From the NCBI GenBank assembly GCA_015499985.1, contig JAAAUF010000432.1, positions 1 to 33,609 of the forward strand: a stretch of 33,609 bases of DNA, read 5' to 3'. The position numbers and the translations under genes are program-made. This DNA is from Haplosporangium gracile. Taxonomy: Eukaryota; Mortierellomycota; Mortierellomycetes; Mortierellales; Mortierellaceae. Below are positions 1 through 9,832 of this stretch, one piece after another. A model generated the notes under the pieces. It was not told the origin of the DNA. It saw nothing but the letters and a program-made list of their open reading frames with translations, and ran no database searches. Position 1 is the first letter of the stretch. Every line of letters starts with the position of its first letter.

Positions 1-262
1 GATACTATAATGAGTTACTTCGGTGACGTAATTATGGCGCCCAATGTCCTCCAGCCTCAAAGCCACTTGACTTTTGCTTGTAAGAAGCTTGCAAGGCGGT
101 TGTCTGTCCAAGCTTAGCATTCATCCTTCCTCACGCTCCGCCTCCTTTGCAATCACCAGGAGTCCGCCGCCAAAATACACATCCCTGTCTGTCCGTTGAT
201 TAGGTGTCCCAGGAATCGAATCTTCAAGCCCCAACTATTCACAAATATATACTCGCGTCAAC
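1..262. other. Upstream region and 5' leader of SmB
   Basis: No convincing coding region is seen here. The stretch precedes the proposed SmB start codon and probably holds its promoter and 5' UTR. The window begins inside intergenic DNA, so an upstream neighbour cannot be identified. Confidence 0.4.
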
Positions 263-1699
263 ATGGTATGGCTCCGCTCTAGACACAAGCACAAGAAAGA
301 AAAACAGCAACAACAACAGACGCACACAAAAAAAACAATCACAATCACCAGGACGACAAATAACGACGTTGGCTTCAAGGTGCAGCAGAAGTATACAGGA
401 AATGACGTTATCAAGAGGAGCAGCAACAACAGAGTCCATTGAGTAATCGGCTCAATCGCTTGTACGACAAGCTGATACGTCTTTGTCAGGAGGGATTGAA
501 TCGACGCCACCACAAATTTAGCTTCTATAAACAAACGGATCAGTTGCAACATATCAACGTCCAGCATGTGGCGATCTTCGAGCTAATCGCCGCAGCGGCA
601 GCAAGCAAGCAAATACAACAGACGCACAGGATCTACGACTCTCTCTCTCTTTTGCACATCGTATTAACCTTTGGTCTCCTCTCTCGTTTTCAATACTCAT
701 AGGCGATCTCAAAAAACTCAAAAATGATGAACCTGATCAACTTCAGACTCAGGATCACATTGTCGGATTCGCGTGTATTGACCGGCCAAATGTTGGCCTT
801 TGACAAGCACATGAACTTGGTTCTCGCAGACTGCGAAGAATTCAGAAAGATCAAGGCAAAGGATGGCGCGCCCTCTGGACAGACACGCGAGCAGAAGAGG
901 ACATTGGGATTGGTCATTCTCCGAGGCGAGATCATTGTCAGCATGAGCGTTGATGGACCTCCCCCACCAAGCGGTGAGGACCAGAAGTCGCGGCTTTCAC
1001 AGGTATGTCCATTTTATTTGTTTATAGCACAAATCTTGTTTCATCGAGCAAATTTGCGCGTTGATCTGCTGTCAATGCTTCATTCATGAGGGAGCAATCT
1101 CTAACCCACGCAACTTTTTATATCTTTTGTTATCTCAGTTGAACTCTGGATCGGGAGTTGCTGCACCTGCTGGCCGTGGTATGCCCGTCGTTCCTGGAGT
1201 TGCCCCAGGATTGACTGGACCAGTTCGCGGTGTTGGTGGACCTGCCCCAGGAATGATGTTGCCCCGCGGTCCTGCCGCTGCCGCACCGCCAATGCCATAC
1301 GGCCGTGGTGCGCCTCCAGGTGGTATGCCCCCACCCGGCATTCCCCCAGGATTCCGCCCAATGGGTATGGTGCCACCCCCCGGTATGCCCGGTATGGCGC
1401 CACCTCTTGGCTTCCGTCCCGGTATGGTCCCTCCTCCCGGTTTCCGTCCTGGTATGCCCCAAGGCGGTCCTCCTCCAGGTTTCCCCCCAGGCTTCCCTCC
1501 AGGCCCTCCTCCAGGGTATGTATTTTTATCTTTTTTTTTTTTTTTTTTGTTGACGTGTTCTTTGCTTGATTTGCAAATGACGGGATCATGATATCTAATG
1601 GCAGTGCCTTTTGTTAACCCCTGCCACTGCTATAGATTCCAAGGACCTCCCCCTGGTTTCCGCCCCCCTCCCCCCGGATACCAGCGCCCTCCTCAATAG
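263..1699 (+). CDS. smb1: Small nuclear ribonucleoprotein-associated protein B (SmB/SmB')
   Basis: SmB is a core subunit of the heptameric Sm ring on spliceosomal U1, U2, U4 and U5 snRNAs in the nucleus. Proposed exons are 263-265, 703-1002, 1139-1515 and 1636-1699, giving about 247 residues; human SmB has 240. The Sm1 motif (DKHMNLVLADCEEFRKIK) and Sm2 motif (LGLVILRGEIIVSM) are in exon 2. Exons 3-4 encode the Gly/Pro/Met-rich tail with repeated PPGM/PPGF units. I placed the start at 263 because the exon-2 reading frame opens directly after an AG acceptor (701-702), and joining it to the ATG at 263 gives MAISKNSKM. This matches the nine-residue human N-terminus MTVGKSSKM in length and pattern. 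The simpler alternative starts at the ATG at 724. The sequence AATAAA at 1778-1783 could be the polyadenylation signal. Confidence 0.92.
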
Positions 1700-2754
1700 A
1701 GGAGCGAATGCAAGGACGGCGAAAGATTCAAGCCTGTCATCGTTTCATGGATGCATGTCTGCTTTGTTTTTGAAAGTAATAAACTGCGAATTCTCGTTAT
1801 TATTCCAATAGGCTCACCCTCTTTACTCCACCAACGAAGAGAGAAACAGAGAGAGGGTACTGTGTGTGAGAAAAAAAAAAGACGTAACGGATGGTTTCTT
1901 GTTTGTAAACAGGTCCGGACAAGATGGAAATCGGATATGATTCCCACTTGCACCATCATCGTCGCCGTTGCTGCGTTTCCCTTTGCTGTACTCACCGTGC
2001 TGTTGTTACTTACCCCGCGTCTCTCGTTCTGTTGCTCTTTTCCTTGTCTGTTGGTTGCACCAATGCATCTCAACTTCTCGTGAGTATCGTCGTCCTTTCT
2101 TTCTCCTGCCTTCTTTCTCTCCTGCTCCTCCTCCTCCTTCTCCACCTGTTCATTTCTATCCTTTTCATCTCCTCTTCTCTTCTTTCTCTCTCTCTCGCTT
2201 CCCTCCATCTTTTCCACCTGCATCACCATTTTACAATTATATTATCTGTCTCCGGGATAATATCGATCGTCCTCCCTCTTCCTCTTTCTGGTTCGACACG
2301 ACGTGGGTGTGTGTTCGTGATTTGATCTTTTTTCCATTACCATTTCTCTTTTTTCGCCTTCTTTCCTTTCCTTTCCTTTCCTTTCCTTCTCTTCCCTATC
2401 CATCACTTTTATGCCTCATACCTCTCACATTACTATCGGCCCCTTTCAGCTTTATTCGTAGACCGCCCTCCTTCCTCACTTCTTTCAACGACCTCCACGA
2501 CCATCGCCACGATCACTTACTCCCTTCTTCGTCTCTTCCACAGCTACACACACTTGTAAGTTGATTGTTTACAAGACATCAATTTTGTCTGCATGTCTGC
2601 ACTTCCCAATGGAACGGAGGCACAATAATAGTGTCGCACGGTGTTACAAATTGGGCTAACACTTTTGGCCGATCTCCTTTCTTTTTTTCTTCATCCAACA
2701 GCACGCAATCCACCATACCCATTCCACTCTACGGCCTAGCAAATATTACCTGCA
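1700..2754. other. Intergenic region with long pyrimidine-rich leader
   Basis: This holds the SmB 3' UTR and then a strongly CT-rich stretch of about 2085-2560. It includes a (CTTTC)n tract at about 2361-2388. Long open frames across it translate to Ser/Leu/Phe/Pro-rich low-complexity protein and are explained by composition. CT-rich leaders are common upstream of fungal start codons, so the second half is probably promoter and 5' UTR of the membrane-protein gene starting at 2755. No gene is supported here. Confidence 0.5.
2361..2388 (+). repeat. (CTTTC)n simple repeat
   Basis: A perfect pentanucleotide tract lies in the pyrimidine-rich leader. It is visible directly in the sequence. Confidence 0.85.
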
Positions 2755-5442
2755 ATGTCGTCGCAACACCCACTTAACCACACCTCAATACCCATCCACC
2801 AACAATACCAGCAACAGTTATACCACCACCAACAAACCCCTCTCCACTTTCAACCACAGGACCATCGTCTCCACCACCAACCCCCTCTTCAACATGAGGC
2901 ATCATCAACAACAACAACAACAACAACGACCAACATAACGCTGCCCCTTGAGCTAGGACTCCATGGAACGGTCGCCTTCTTGTCCCTCTATGCGGTCTAC
3001 TCTATCCTGGTGACCATCCAGTTCCAAAATCTGCACGGATATACTTCTCTTACGGCAGTGTTCCTCTTCTTGGTTACCGCCGCTTCCTTCGTCATGGCCG
3101 TCGGGTATATGGTACTGGCATGGTGGGCGCGTACAGCCGAGGGAGTCGCTCACATCCGATCCCACTTGCTCCTACAACGTCATGATCGACTTTCATCCGA
3201 TGTGGAGACCTTGACCTCGACCATCAAACCCAACAATGGAGAGGTGGTGACCTTGTCGCGCAGCGCCGAGCTTGTTACTCGTGGGATCGTACGAGTTTCT
3301 ATCTTTCTGGTCTCGCCTCTTCCTCGACTCTGTATCTTGATTGGGCTGGTGGTGGCGTGTTTCTTGGCAGCCACATTGCAGTGGTACAAGATCCGTAATG
3401 GAATCAATTGTGCTGCTGTTGCTCCAGAATATCGACGGTTCTGTGCGACGACCAAGGCAGCGGTGATTTCAACGACAGTTGCGACTTGCTTCTGGATTGT
3501 GTGGTTGGGGCTTTGGTTCCGTCGATCGTACAGCGTCTTTAGGGATAAGCAAAGGGCGGGAGAGCACCATGGAGGACAAGAGTCGAGCGGTGGACATAAT
3601 GAAGAGAACTTGATTGCTATGTCTGATGAAGCACATGATGTCTCTCGAGTTGCCGACATGCGTCAGTCCTTTAAGAATACAGAACACAACAACAACACAC
3701 AAATGAGCTCACATCTGCAATACCTCCAGAACAACCAGACTCCGCACAGCAAGTCTCCTCAGCAACAACAAAAGAAGCCATTCTCCCCAGGAAAGGCTAT
3801 CGATGGACTTGGAATCGACATCGCCACCAGCACTAACGGTGCAGGAACCACCAGCAATCATATTACACGTGCCTCATCGAATACAGCCTTTGACAGCTCG
3901 ACTCCTCGACTTCCTGTACGATCCAGTTTCATGATGGACGCTGAAACGGCTTCTATTGTTGGTAAGAGCGCCACCTCGATTGCGCGCGACAGTATTTTTG
4001 AACGCGAGAAGCCTAAACCTAGCAGAGTACATGATCATGCCAAGGTCTTCTCCATGGCCCGTGCGAGTGTCAGCAGCCTTCAAGAAATCGCCGGTAGCAG
4101 CACCAGAGGAACACCCATCATCTTCGCCGCCGGTTCACCTGCACTGTTGACCGCTGGAGGAGGAGGAGGAGGATCGCCCTCAGTTTCTGGAGCCACCACG
4201 CCGACGACCCCACGCGCTCGCGCTGGATACATGGGGAAGGAGACCTTCAAGGCCCTCAACAATTTTCCCAGGTTACCTTCGATGGGCGTCATTGTTGCCC
4301 ACAACGCCATGAATTCAGCCGCTCATACGTTTTCTGTCCACGCGTCACCCATCCCGAATAACAGCCACTTTGGCGAAAACTACAGCAATTTAACTGGAAC
4401 CCCCAACAGCCTCAAGAGCTACCGGTCCATGTACGCCTTCCCCCAGAGCCCCGCAGACGCTGCCTTAGCCGAGCAGAGCATGGACGAGCAGTTGAAGTCG
4501 ATCCGTCGGCGGTCTTTCGCGACAGATGTGATGAATAGCCCTGGTGGGCCTGCGTCCATGTTGGAATCTGCTCAGATGAACTCGCCTAGTTTGATAATGT
4601 CACCCCGAGTTGGTGACGGTAGCGAGTTTGGTAGTATCACGGGTGTGGGCTCGCCGTCGTCGGTTTTCTCGCGTGGCAAGGGCAAGGTCCGTCCCGCGTT
4701 CTCTTCCCCTAGCTTGAACACTCTTGCGGGCGGCAGCGGTAGGAGGCGGTCGTCGCTGGCTATGACGTCGGTGATCAACTCGACCGTCAACTCACCCGTC
4801 GGCTCCGACAACTCTTCTTCCTCATCCTCGTACTACTCACCCGCCGAGTTGGCAACAACCTCTCGCCCAGCAGATTATTCCTCACTCAGCCGCCGCGGTA
4901 GTGACACCGAGACGACCAGCAGCGACAACGACGGTCGATCCTCCCATTACTATTCGACCTCCCGGAACCGCCAACAACACCTCGTTATCTCTGCCCAGGA
5001 ACTCCTCCGCGCAGAGTACGGAGATCTCTACCCTGATCTCCCAGACGCGAGACTGGACGATATGGAGAACATGAATTCAGAGACGGATTCGATCACCACC
5101 ATGGGTCGCCCACGTTCTATTTCTGTCTCCTCTGCAGGGACATCCAGCTCCAGCGGTGGATCCTCTTACTCGTCTTCGACTGAACAAGGACAAGGACAGG
5201 GACAGAGTCGTATGAAACAGCGAGGTCCTCCACCTTCGTTCATGAACAAGGCCCGTAATGGCGCCGGTAACTATCGCTTGCCTTGCAATCAACAACGACA
5301 ACAACAACAGCCCCGTAATGTCGGGTCGCACGGGAACTTGATGATCAAGTCGAGCAGTGGTCCGAATACCAGGAAGTTTCCTTCTCATGGCAACCTTACA
5401 AAGTACAGCTGGGATTATCGTAAGGAATTGCCCATCAATTAA
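2755..5442 (+). CDS. Four-TM MARVEL-like membrane protein with long Ser-rich tail
   Basis: This is a single-exon ORF of 895 residues. A His/Gln/Thr-rich N-terminus (1-65) precedes four hydrophobic segments at about 68-90, 98-124, 180-209 and 234-256. The short loop between segments 3 and 4 has two cysteines (C219 and C230), followed by a KAAV segment as in fungal MARVEL-type domains. Residues 260-895 are predicted disordered, rich in Ser, Asn, Gly and Gln, and contain several basic-Ser motifs that look like PKA/AGC-kinase sites: RRRSF near 583, RRRSSL near 663 and RRGSD near 713. The topology suggests both ends are cytoplasmic. MARVEL proteins act in membrane apposition and eisosome-like domains, but the role here is inferred. 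AATAAA occurs just after the stop, and the 3' end converges on the PsuG-PsuK gene about 175 bp away. The family call is moderate; that the ORF is a real gene is near certain. Confidence 0.85.
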   Translation: MSSQHPLNHTSIPIHQQYQQQLYHHQQTPLHFQPQDHRLHHQPPLQHEASSTTTTTTTTNITLPLELGLHGTVAFLSLYAVYSILVTIQFQNLHGYTSLTAVFLFLVTAASFVMAVGYMVLAWWARTAEGVAHIRSHLLLQRHDRLSSDVETLTSTIKPNNGEVVTLSRSAELVTRGIVRVSIFLVSPLPRLCILIGLVVACFLAATLQWYKIRNGINCAAVAPEYRRFCATTKAAVISTTVATCFWIVWLGLWFRRSYSVFRDKQRAGEHHGGQESSGGHNEENLIAMSDEAHDVSRVADMRQSFKNTEHNNNTQMSSHLQYLQNNQTPHSKSPQQQQKKPFSPGKAIDGLGIDIATSTNGAGTTSNHITRASSNTAFDSSTPRLPVRSSFMMDAETASIVGKSATSIARDSIFEREKPKPSRVHDHAKVFSMARASVSSLQEIAGSSTRGTPIIFAAGSPALLTAGGGGGGSPSVSGATTPTTPRARAGYMGKETFKALNNFPRLPSMGVIVAHNAMNSAAHTFSVHASPIPNNSHFGENYSNLTGTPNSLKSYRSMYAFPQSPADAALAEQSMDEQLKSIRRRSFATDVMNSPGGPASMLESAQMNSPSLIMSPRVGDGSEFGSITGVGSPSSVFSRGKGKVRPAFSSPSLNTLAGGSGRRRSSLAMTSVINSTVNSPVGSDNSSSSSSYYSPAELATTSRPADYSSLSRRGSDTETTSSDNDGRSSHYYSTSRNRQQHLVISAQELLRAEYGDLYPDLPDARLDDMENMNSETDSITTMGRPRSISVSSAGTSSSSGGSSYSSSTEQGQGQGQSRMKQRGPPPSFMNKARNGAGNYRLPCNQQRQQQQPRNVGSHGNLMIKSSSGPNTRKFPSHGNLTKYSWDYRKELPIN

Positions 5443-5616
5443 AATAAAAACATCATTCTTCTTCTTCATGTACTGTACACATACATACACAGCGATATCC
5501 TTCAATTGCTTGTTATCCGTCAAAACTCTTTGTTGTCCTTTTTTTTTCTGTTTACCGTAGGCACACATTGAGAGTAATAAAAGAAAGCGAGCAAAGAGAG
5601 AAAAGATGACTTATTA

Positions 5617-8600
5617 TCACTTCAGGAGATCCTTGTGCCGCCGCAAGGCCTCGGCCTGAGCGCTGTGGGCCAAAGCAGGACTGATACTCTCATGTGTCTG
5701 CATTGTCAGAATCGCCGCCGTCTGACCATCATGAATAATCTCATCCAAATGCTTCCAGAAGACGACAGGGTCTTCCAGTGACACGCTTGGATCAGACACA
5801 ATCTTGTCCGCGTTGTGGATACTTGTCACGACTGAGGCCACAAAGCTACAGCAGACGAAAATGAGAAAAAAACAACGAGGGTAGGTGAGTTGATAATCTT
5901 CAGTTGAACCTGAAAGGGAAGCACATGCCAAGCGTCAAGAACACGAACGCGTCAAAACTCTGCTATACCTGTCCCCGGCTCCAGTAACACTTCGTGTCGA
6001 CTCCACCTTGTACGCAGGAAACATTTTCCATCTCAGCGCCTCATACGGATGTCCCTCACCACCCCTTGCTCCTCCACGTGCCACGGATTCACTCTTAGGT
6101 CGTTGAAAGACCAACACACCTTTAGCTCCCAGTTTGATAAAAAGCGTCGGGATGAACCGCGAAAGATCCGTCGCATCTCTCAACAGATCTGCATACTCGG
6201 ACTCCTCCAGCGCTCGGAGCGTATCATTCGAGACGAACTCGGAGTATCCGCCGATGCTACTCCTAATGGACAGGGTGTTGTTGTAGTCCACCAGCTCTCG
6301 GGCTTGCTTCGCCATGGCCGCCAGTTCATATTCGTTAGGACTAGAGAACCGTAGGAGTCCATCTTTTAATGGTTCCAGGAGTGATCGGTCGAGTGGTCGT
6401 GCGCATTTAGCAACTGAGGTAGGTTCGAAGAACGCTGTTTTTTAGGATATTGTAGTTTGCGTGTTAGAATCAGTCGCCCTCTGAATAACATCTTGCTACG
6501 AAGATGAAATGAAAAAAAAGAGTACAAGAAACGCGCCAACGGACTTACAGTGAACATTCTGGCCGCGACATGTCTCGAGAATCGCCTTCATGCACTCGGA
6601 AGATAAATTGGCATCAAAGCACACGGTCCTTGGTCTGTACTTCCTAATGGCCTTCTCGACCTAGAACGAACAAAATACAATAATTGTTGTCAGGTTTGCA
6701 GCCGCAAACGAGTGAAACAACAGCAGAACAGTGTCATCAGTCCGAAGCGCAGCTCACCTTGTCGATGGGCATGAGGTCAAAGATCTCCATGTCCGCGATA
6801 GCAGAGACAAGATTCCCCGATGCGTCATGAATGGCAGTATAGGTAGCCGTCCTGGCCCCAGGGACAGGATAAATCTCTGAACTATCACCACCTCGACGCG
6901 CAATCGCATTCTTCAGCCAACGACCAAACATATCCTCAGTCGTCGCCCCCTTTAAAGCCTCTCCCACGACCGAGACAAATACAAGGTCGTTGCCGCCGCC
7001 ATTGAGCATTGAAATTCCCTCGGCAATGTTTCTGCCAACGCCACCAAGAGTATGACGAGTTGTACCCGGGAAGGAGCTGTGTAAAACATCCATCGCTGTT
7101 GATGCTGTTGAGGTGATGTCGACTACTGTGCCGCCAATGACCATGACCTACACGGGAAGAATTTTTTTTTTTTTTTTGGTTTTTCGTCAATTGGCAAGTA
7201 TACGGCAAAAGAGGGGGAAAAAAATAATAGACGGTTGGCGTTACACAATAAGAAAAAACAAGATGCAGTAAATAGCTGCTTAATTTATTCGAGAGTTCCT
7301 GTTGTCTTGTTGAAGGAATCCTGAATCATGGCTGGCAGTTTCCCTTGCTTCGTTTTTGAAAGCCATACATAGAAGTGTCATTGACCATATCATCAAGTTA
7401 ATGGAGGAAATCAACTTACAGGTCCAGAAGCAGCTTGAGCATGCTTCATGCGACGTGCTGACGTGGAATAGGAGCGATGTTGCGATCCCACATTCTATGA
7501 GCGACGACAAATGAAAAGTTCGTTAGTGATATCCCTATCTGTTTAAGACATCAGCCCATATTAAAAAGCCAATTGTATTACCAAAGCAGCGAGATCCTTG
7601 GCAATTTTGGCAGCAACGGACGCGTTCTGCTTCACAAGGGCAATGTCTAGGTAAAGGAGACAAGCAGACATTTTTCGTGTGCCCGTGATTAGTAATTGTC
7701 GTTTTTCATAAAGTTCATATGATTGCAAAAGAGATATCGAAATCAAAAGCGCGCAATAGGACATACTTGACTTCAAAGAGTTACCGCCTGTGAGCTCGTT
7801 CACTCGCTTGAGCAAGAAAGGGGTACTCTCCTTGCCAATAATGCCTTGCTCACTATTCCAATGATTGAAAAAAAATTGAAAAAGGTCAGGTTCTATACTT
7901 TTCATGAATTTCTTCCGCATTGAACAAGGACAAAAGTATACGCCCTATACTAGTTCATAGAGCACATACATGGACTCCTTGACGGCAACATTGATGGCTT
8001 CTCCCACCAAAATATCATCCATGGCGTCTTCTTTCGCAATTGGGACACCGATAACAATTCCACTCTGCAGATCGACGGCATGGTTGGCAGCTAATTTGAC
8101 ACAATCAATTGAGACGAACACTATTAGCTAGCTGGTCGCAGGTCATTTTTTCCTGTAATGAAATAGCACATAAATATACGCCTGATTCACGCACCAATCA
8201 GCTCGGCAGCCTCCTTTGGTGTCTCGATGTTAAGCATGCTCTATTGATGATAAGTATGTGCGTCAGTGAGTAATAAAGCAGTCGGCGATATTGGTGCTCT
8301 TACTGATAAATGAACGACTCGATGTCAATGGCTACCTGGAAACCACTGGTGCGAGTGAAGAAGGCAGGAAAGTCGGGAGTTTTCCCGTAGGTCGCCACAG
8401 TGACACCCTGTGTCTCCAAAAACTCCAATGTCCTGCCAATATCCAGAATCGACTTTACGCCTGCACAAACGACGGCGACGGGAGTTCGTCCCAGCTCTGT
8501 CAGGTCAGCACTCGCATCCATGGCTATAGAGTTGTTGAAATGACGAAAGTAATAGTATTAGCGTTACTAATGGGAGATTAAAAGCAACGCGATCAATTGA

Positions 8601-9270
8601 TTTCCATGACACTTAGAGCTTACTTTCTTCGTATCCGCGGTGCACGCCACCAATTCCTCCTGTCGCAAACACAGAGATCCCTGCGCGATGAGCGAGCAAC
8701 ATTGTTGCAGATACAGTCGTCGCTCCCGTTTGCTTCTATTAGATATTGTACGCGAACAAAACATCGAAGATTTTAGTACGACGCTTTGCTATTTGACGTT
8801 CACTTCACACTCGTGTAGAAGAGACTCTTCCTTTATACCTTGGCCATAACAACAGCAAGGTCGCGTCTTGAAGCCTTAACAGCCTCCCGTCCCATCTTGG
8901 CAAGGTGGCGGATCTGCTCCTGCGAGAGACCGATATGGATCTGGCCATCAAGAATGGCAATCGTCGCCGGCGTGGCCCCATTATCCCGAACAACCTTCTC
9001 GAGAGCGATAGCGGTTTCAAAGTTGGCGGGGTAGGGCATGCCGTGGGAAATGATGGTACTTTCAAGTGCGACAAGGGGCTTCTTTTGGTCCAGGGCGACT
9101 TTCACCTCGTCCGAGAAGCGGAGGGTAGACGATAAGGTTGACAAATGTCGAGGTTTGGATAAGGAGGATAAAGAAGACGAAGAGGGAAAGGATAGAGTCA
9201 GCCGTCTCCTAACAAGGAGTGGGGTCGGTGCGGCCTTGCGGAAGGAACTAGACGAAACAGCACGCAACAT
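5617..9270 (-). CDS. Bifunctional pseudouridine-5'-phosphate glycosidase / pseudouridine kinase
   Basis: The PfkB half phosphorylates pseudouridine. The PsuG half splits pseudouridine 5'-phosphate into uracil and ribose 5-phosphate. Twelve exons join in phase to about 773 residues: 9270-8839, 8735-8624, 8523-8336, 8240-8195, 8090-7970, 7852-7767, 7646-7582, 7494-7420, 7147-6758, 6660-6549, 6434-5969 and 5845-5617. Residues 1 to about 50 are Arg/Ser/Leu-rich and acid-poor, like a mitochondrial presequence. PsuG (about 55-350) shows [40 protein letters not shown] and [10 protein letters not shown] linker of about 25 residues follows. The kinase (about 376-773) begins [11 protein letters not shown], has GGVGRNIAE, and keeps the catalytic GAGDSF motif across the last intron. 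No key motif is missing. The same fused architecture is known in fission yeast and other eukaryotes. Confidence 0.94.
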
Positions 9271-9484
9271 GGACGAGAAAAGAGGACAGGGGGGTTATTC
9301 GGAAAGGAGAAGTGAATGAGCAGAAAGAGAGGGGAGGAGAGAAATGAAAAGGAAGGAAGGGTGAATGGGAAGAAGGATGGCAGTTGCAGTTGTACCTGAT
9401 CGTGTGACTTTCTCCCGCTGGCGCGCCACACGCAACGCGCTCATTAGTTTTCTCTCAGTTCCACAAAAGAAAGAAGAAAAAAAA

Positions 9485-9553
9485 TGCCCACGGATGTCAG
9501 AATGCCTTTTGGTCAATTGCTCTATCAACTGAACCATCGGGTATATATTGTAT
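9485..9553 (-). other. tRNA-like 5' half (possible tRNA relic)
   Basis: Reading the minus strand, TGGTTCAGTTGATAGAGCA matches the invariant T8 to A26 region of a tRNA. The four D-stem pairs (GTTC with GAGC) can form, and the box-A promoter pattern is present. Further on, CGTGGG resembles the start of a T-stem. The expected TTCGA loop (box B) is absent and a T-run follows immediately. The anticodon stem does not fold well. It may be a decayed or truncated tRNA or a tRNA-derived repeat. A chance match is possible. Confidence 0.3.
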
Positions 9554-9701
9554 TCGCACTCGTTGTTACTTTTCTGGCGTAGGAGTAGCCGTCAGCAGGA
9601 GTTGTGGACTCTGGAAATAGAGAGGGTAAAGACCACTCCTATGCACTAAGTTTGTTCAGCGACTGCAACTACAATAAATAACGCGACAGACTTCGCCAAA
9701 A

Positions 9702-9732
9702 CCAACAACACAACACAACACAACACAACACA
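9702..9732 (+). repeat. (ACAAC)n simple repeat
   Basis: Tandem ACAAC units run between the COX4 stop and the pseudouridine gene. They are visible directly. Confidence 0.8.
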
Positions 9733-9832
9733 GATAGCAAAGGGGTATCATGGCAATGATTATGGGCTTATGATATTGAAAACAAAAAACTCTCTACGTT
9801 TCTTTCTCATTTCTTTTCCTGCGTCGTATCGT

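Larger units (their letters stand above)
9271..9832. other. Intergenic region between PsuG-PsuK start and COX4 stop
   Basis: This contains the putative promoter of the pseudouridine gene and the COX4 3' end. Two small structures stand out: a tRNA-like half on the minus strand (about 9485-9553) and an (ACAAC)n tract. No protein-coding gene is supported. Confidence 0.5.

Noticed and set aside
1968..2564. Long plus-strand ORF of about 198 codons upstream of the four-TM gene
   Set aside because: Its product is almost entirely Ser/Leu/Phe/Pro from a CT-rich tract. It is explained by composition and shows no motif.
9198..9537. Minus-strand ORFs between 9198 and 9537
   Set aside because: They overlap the presequence codons of the pseudouridine gene in other frames or run across the tRNA-like segment, and have no protein motif.
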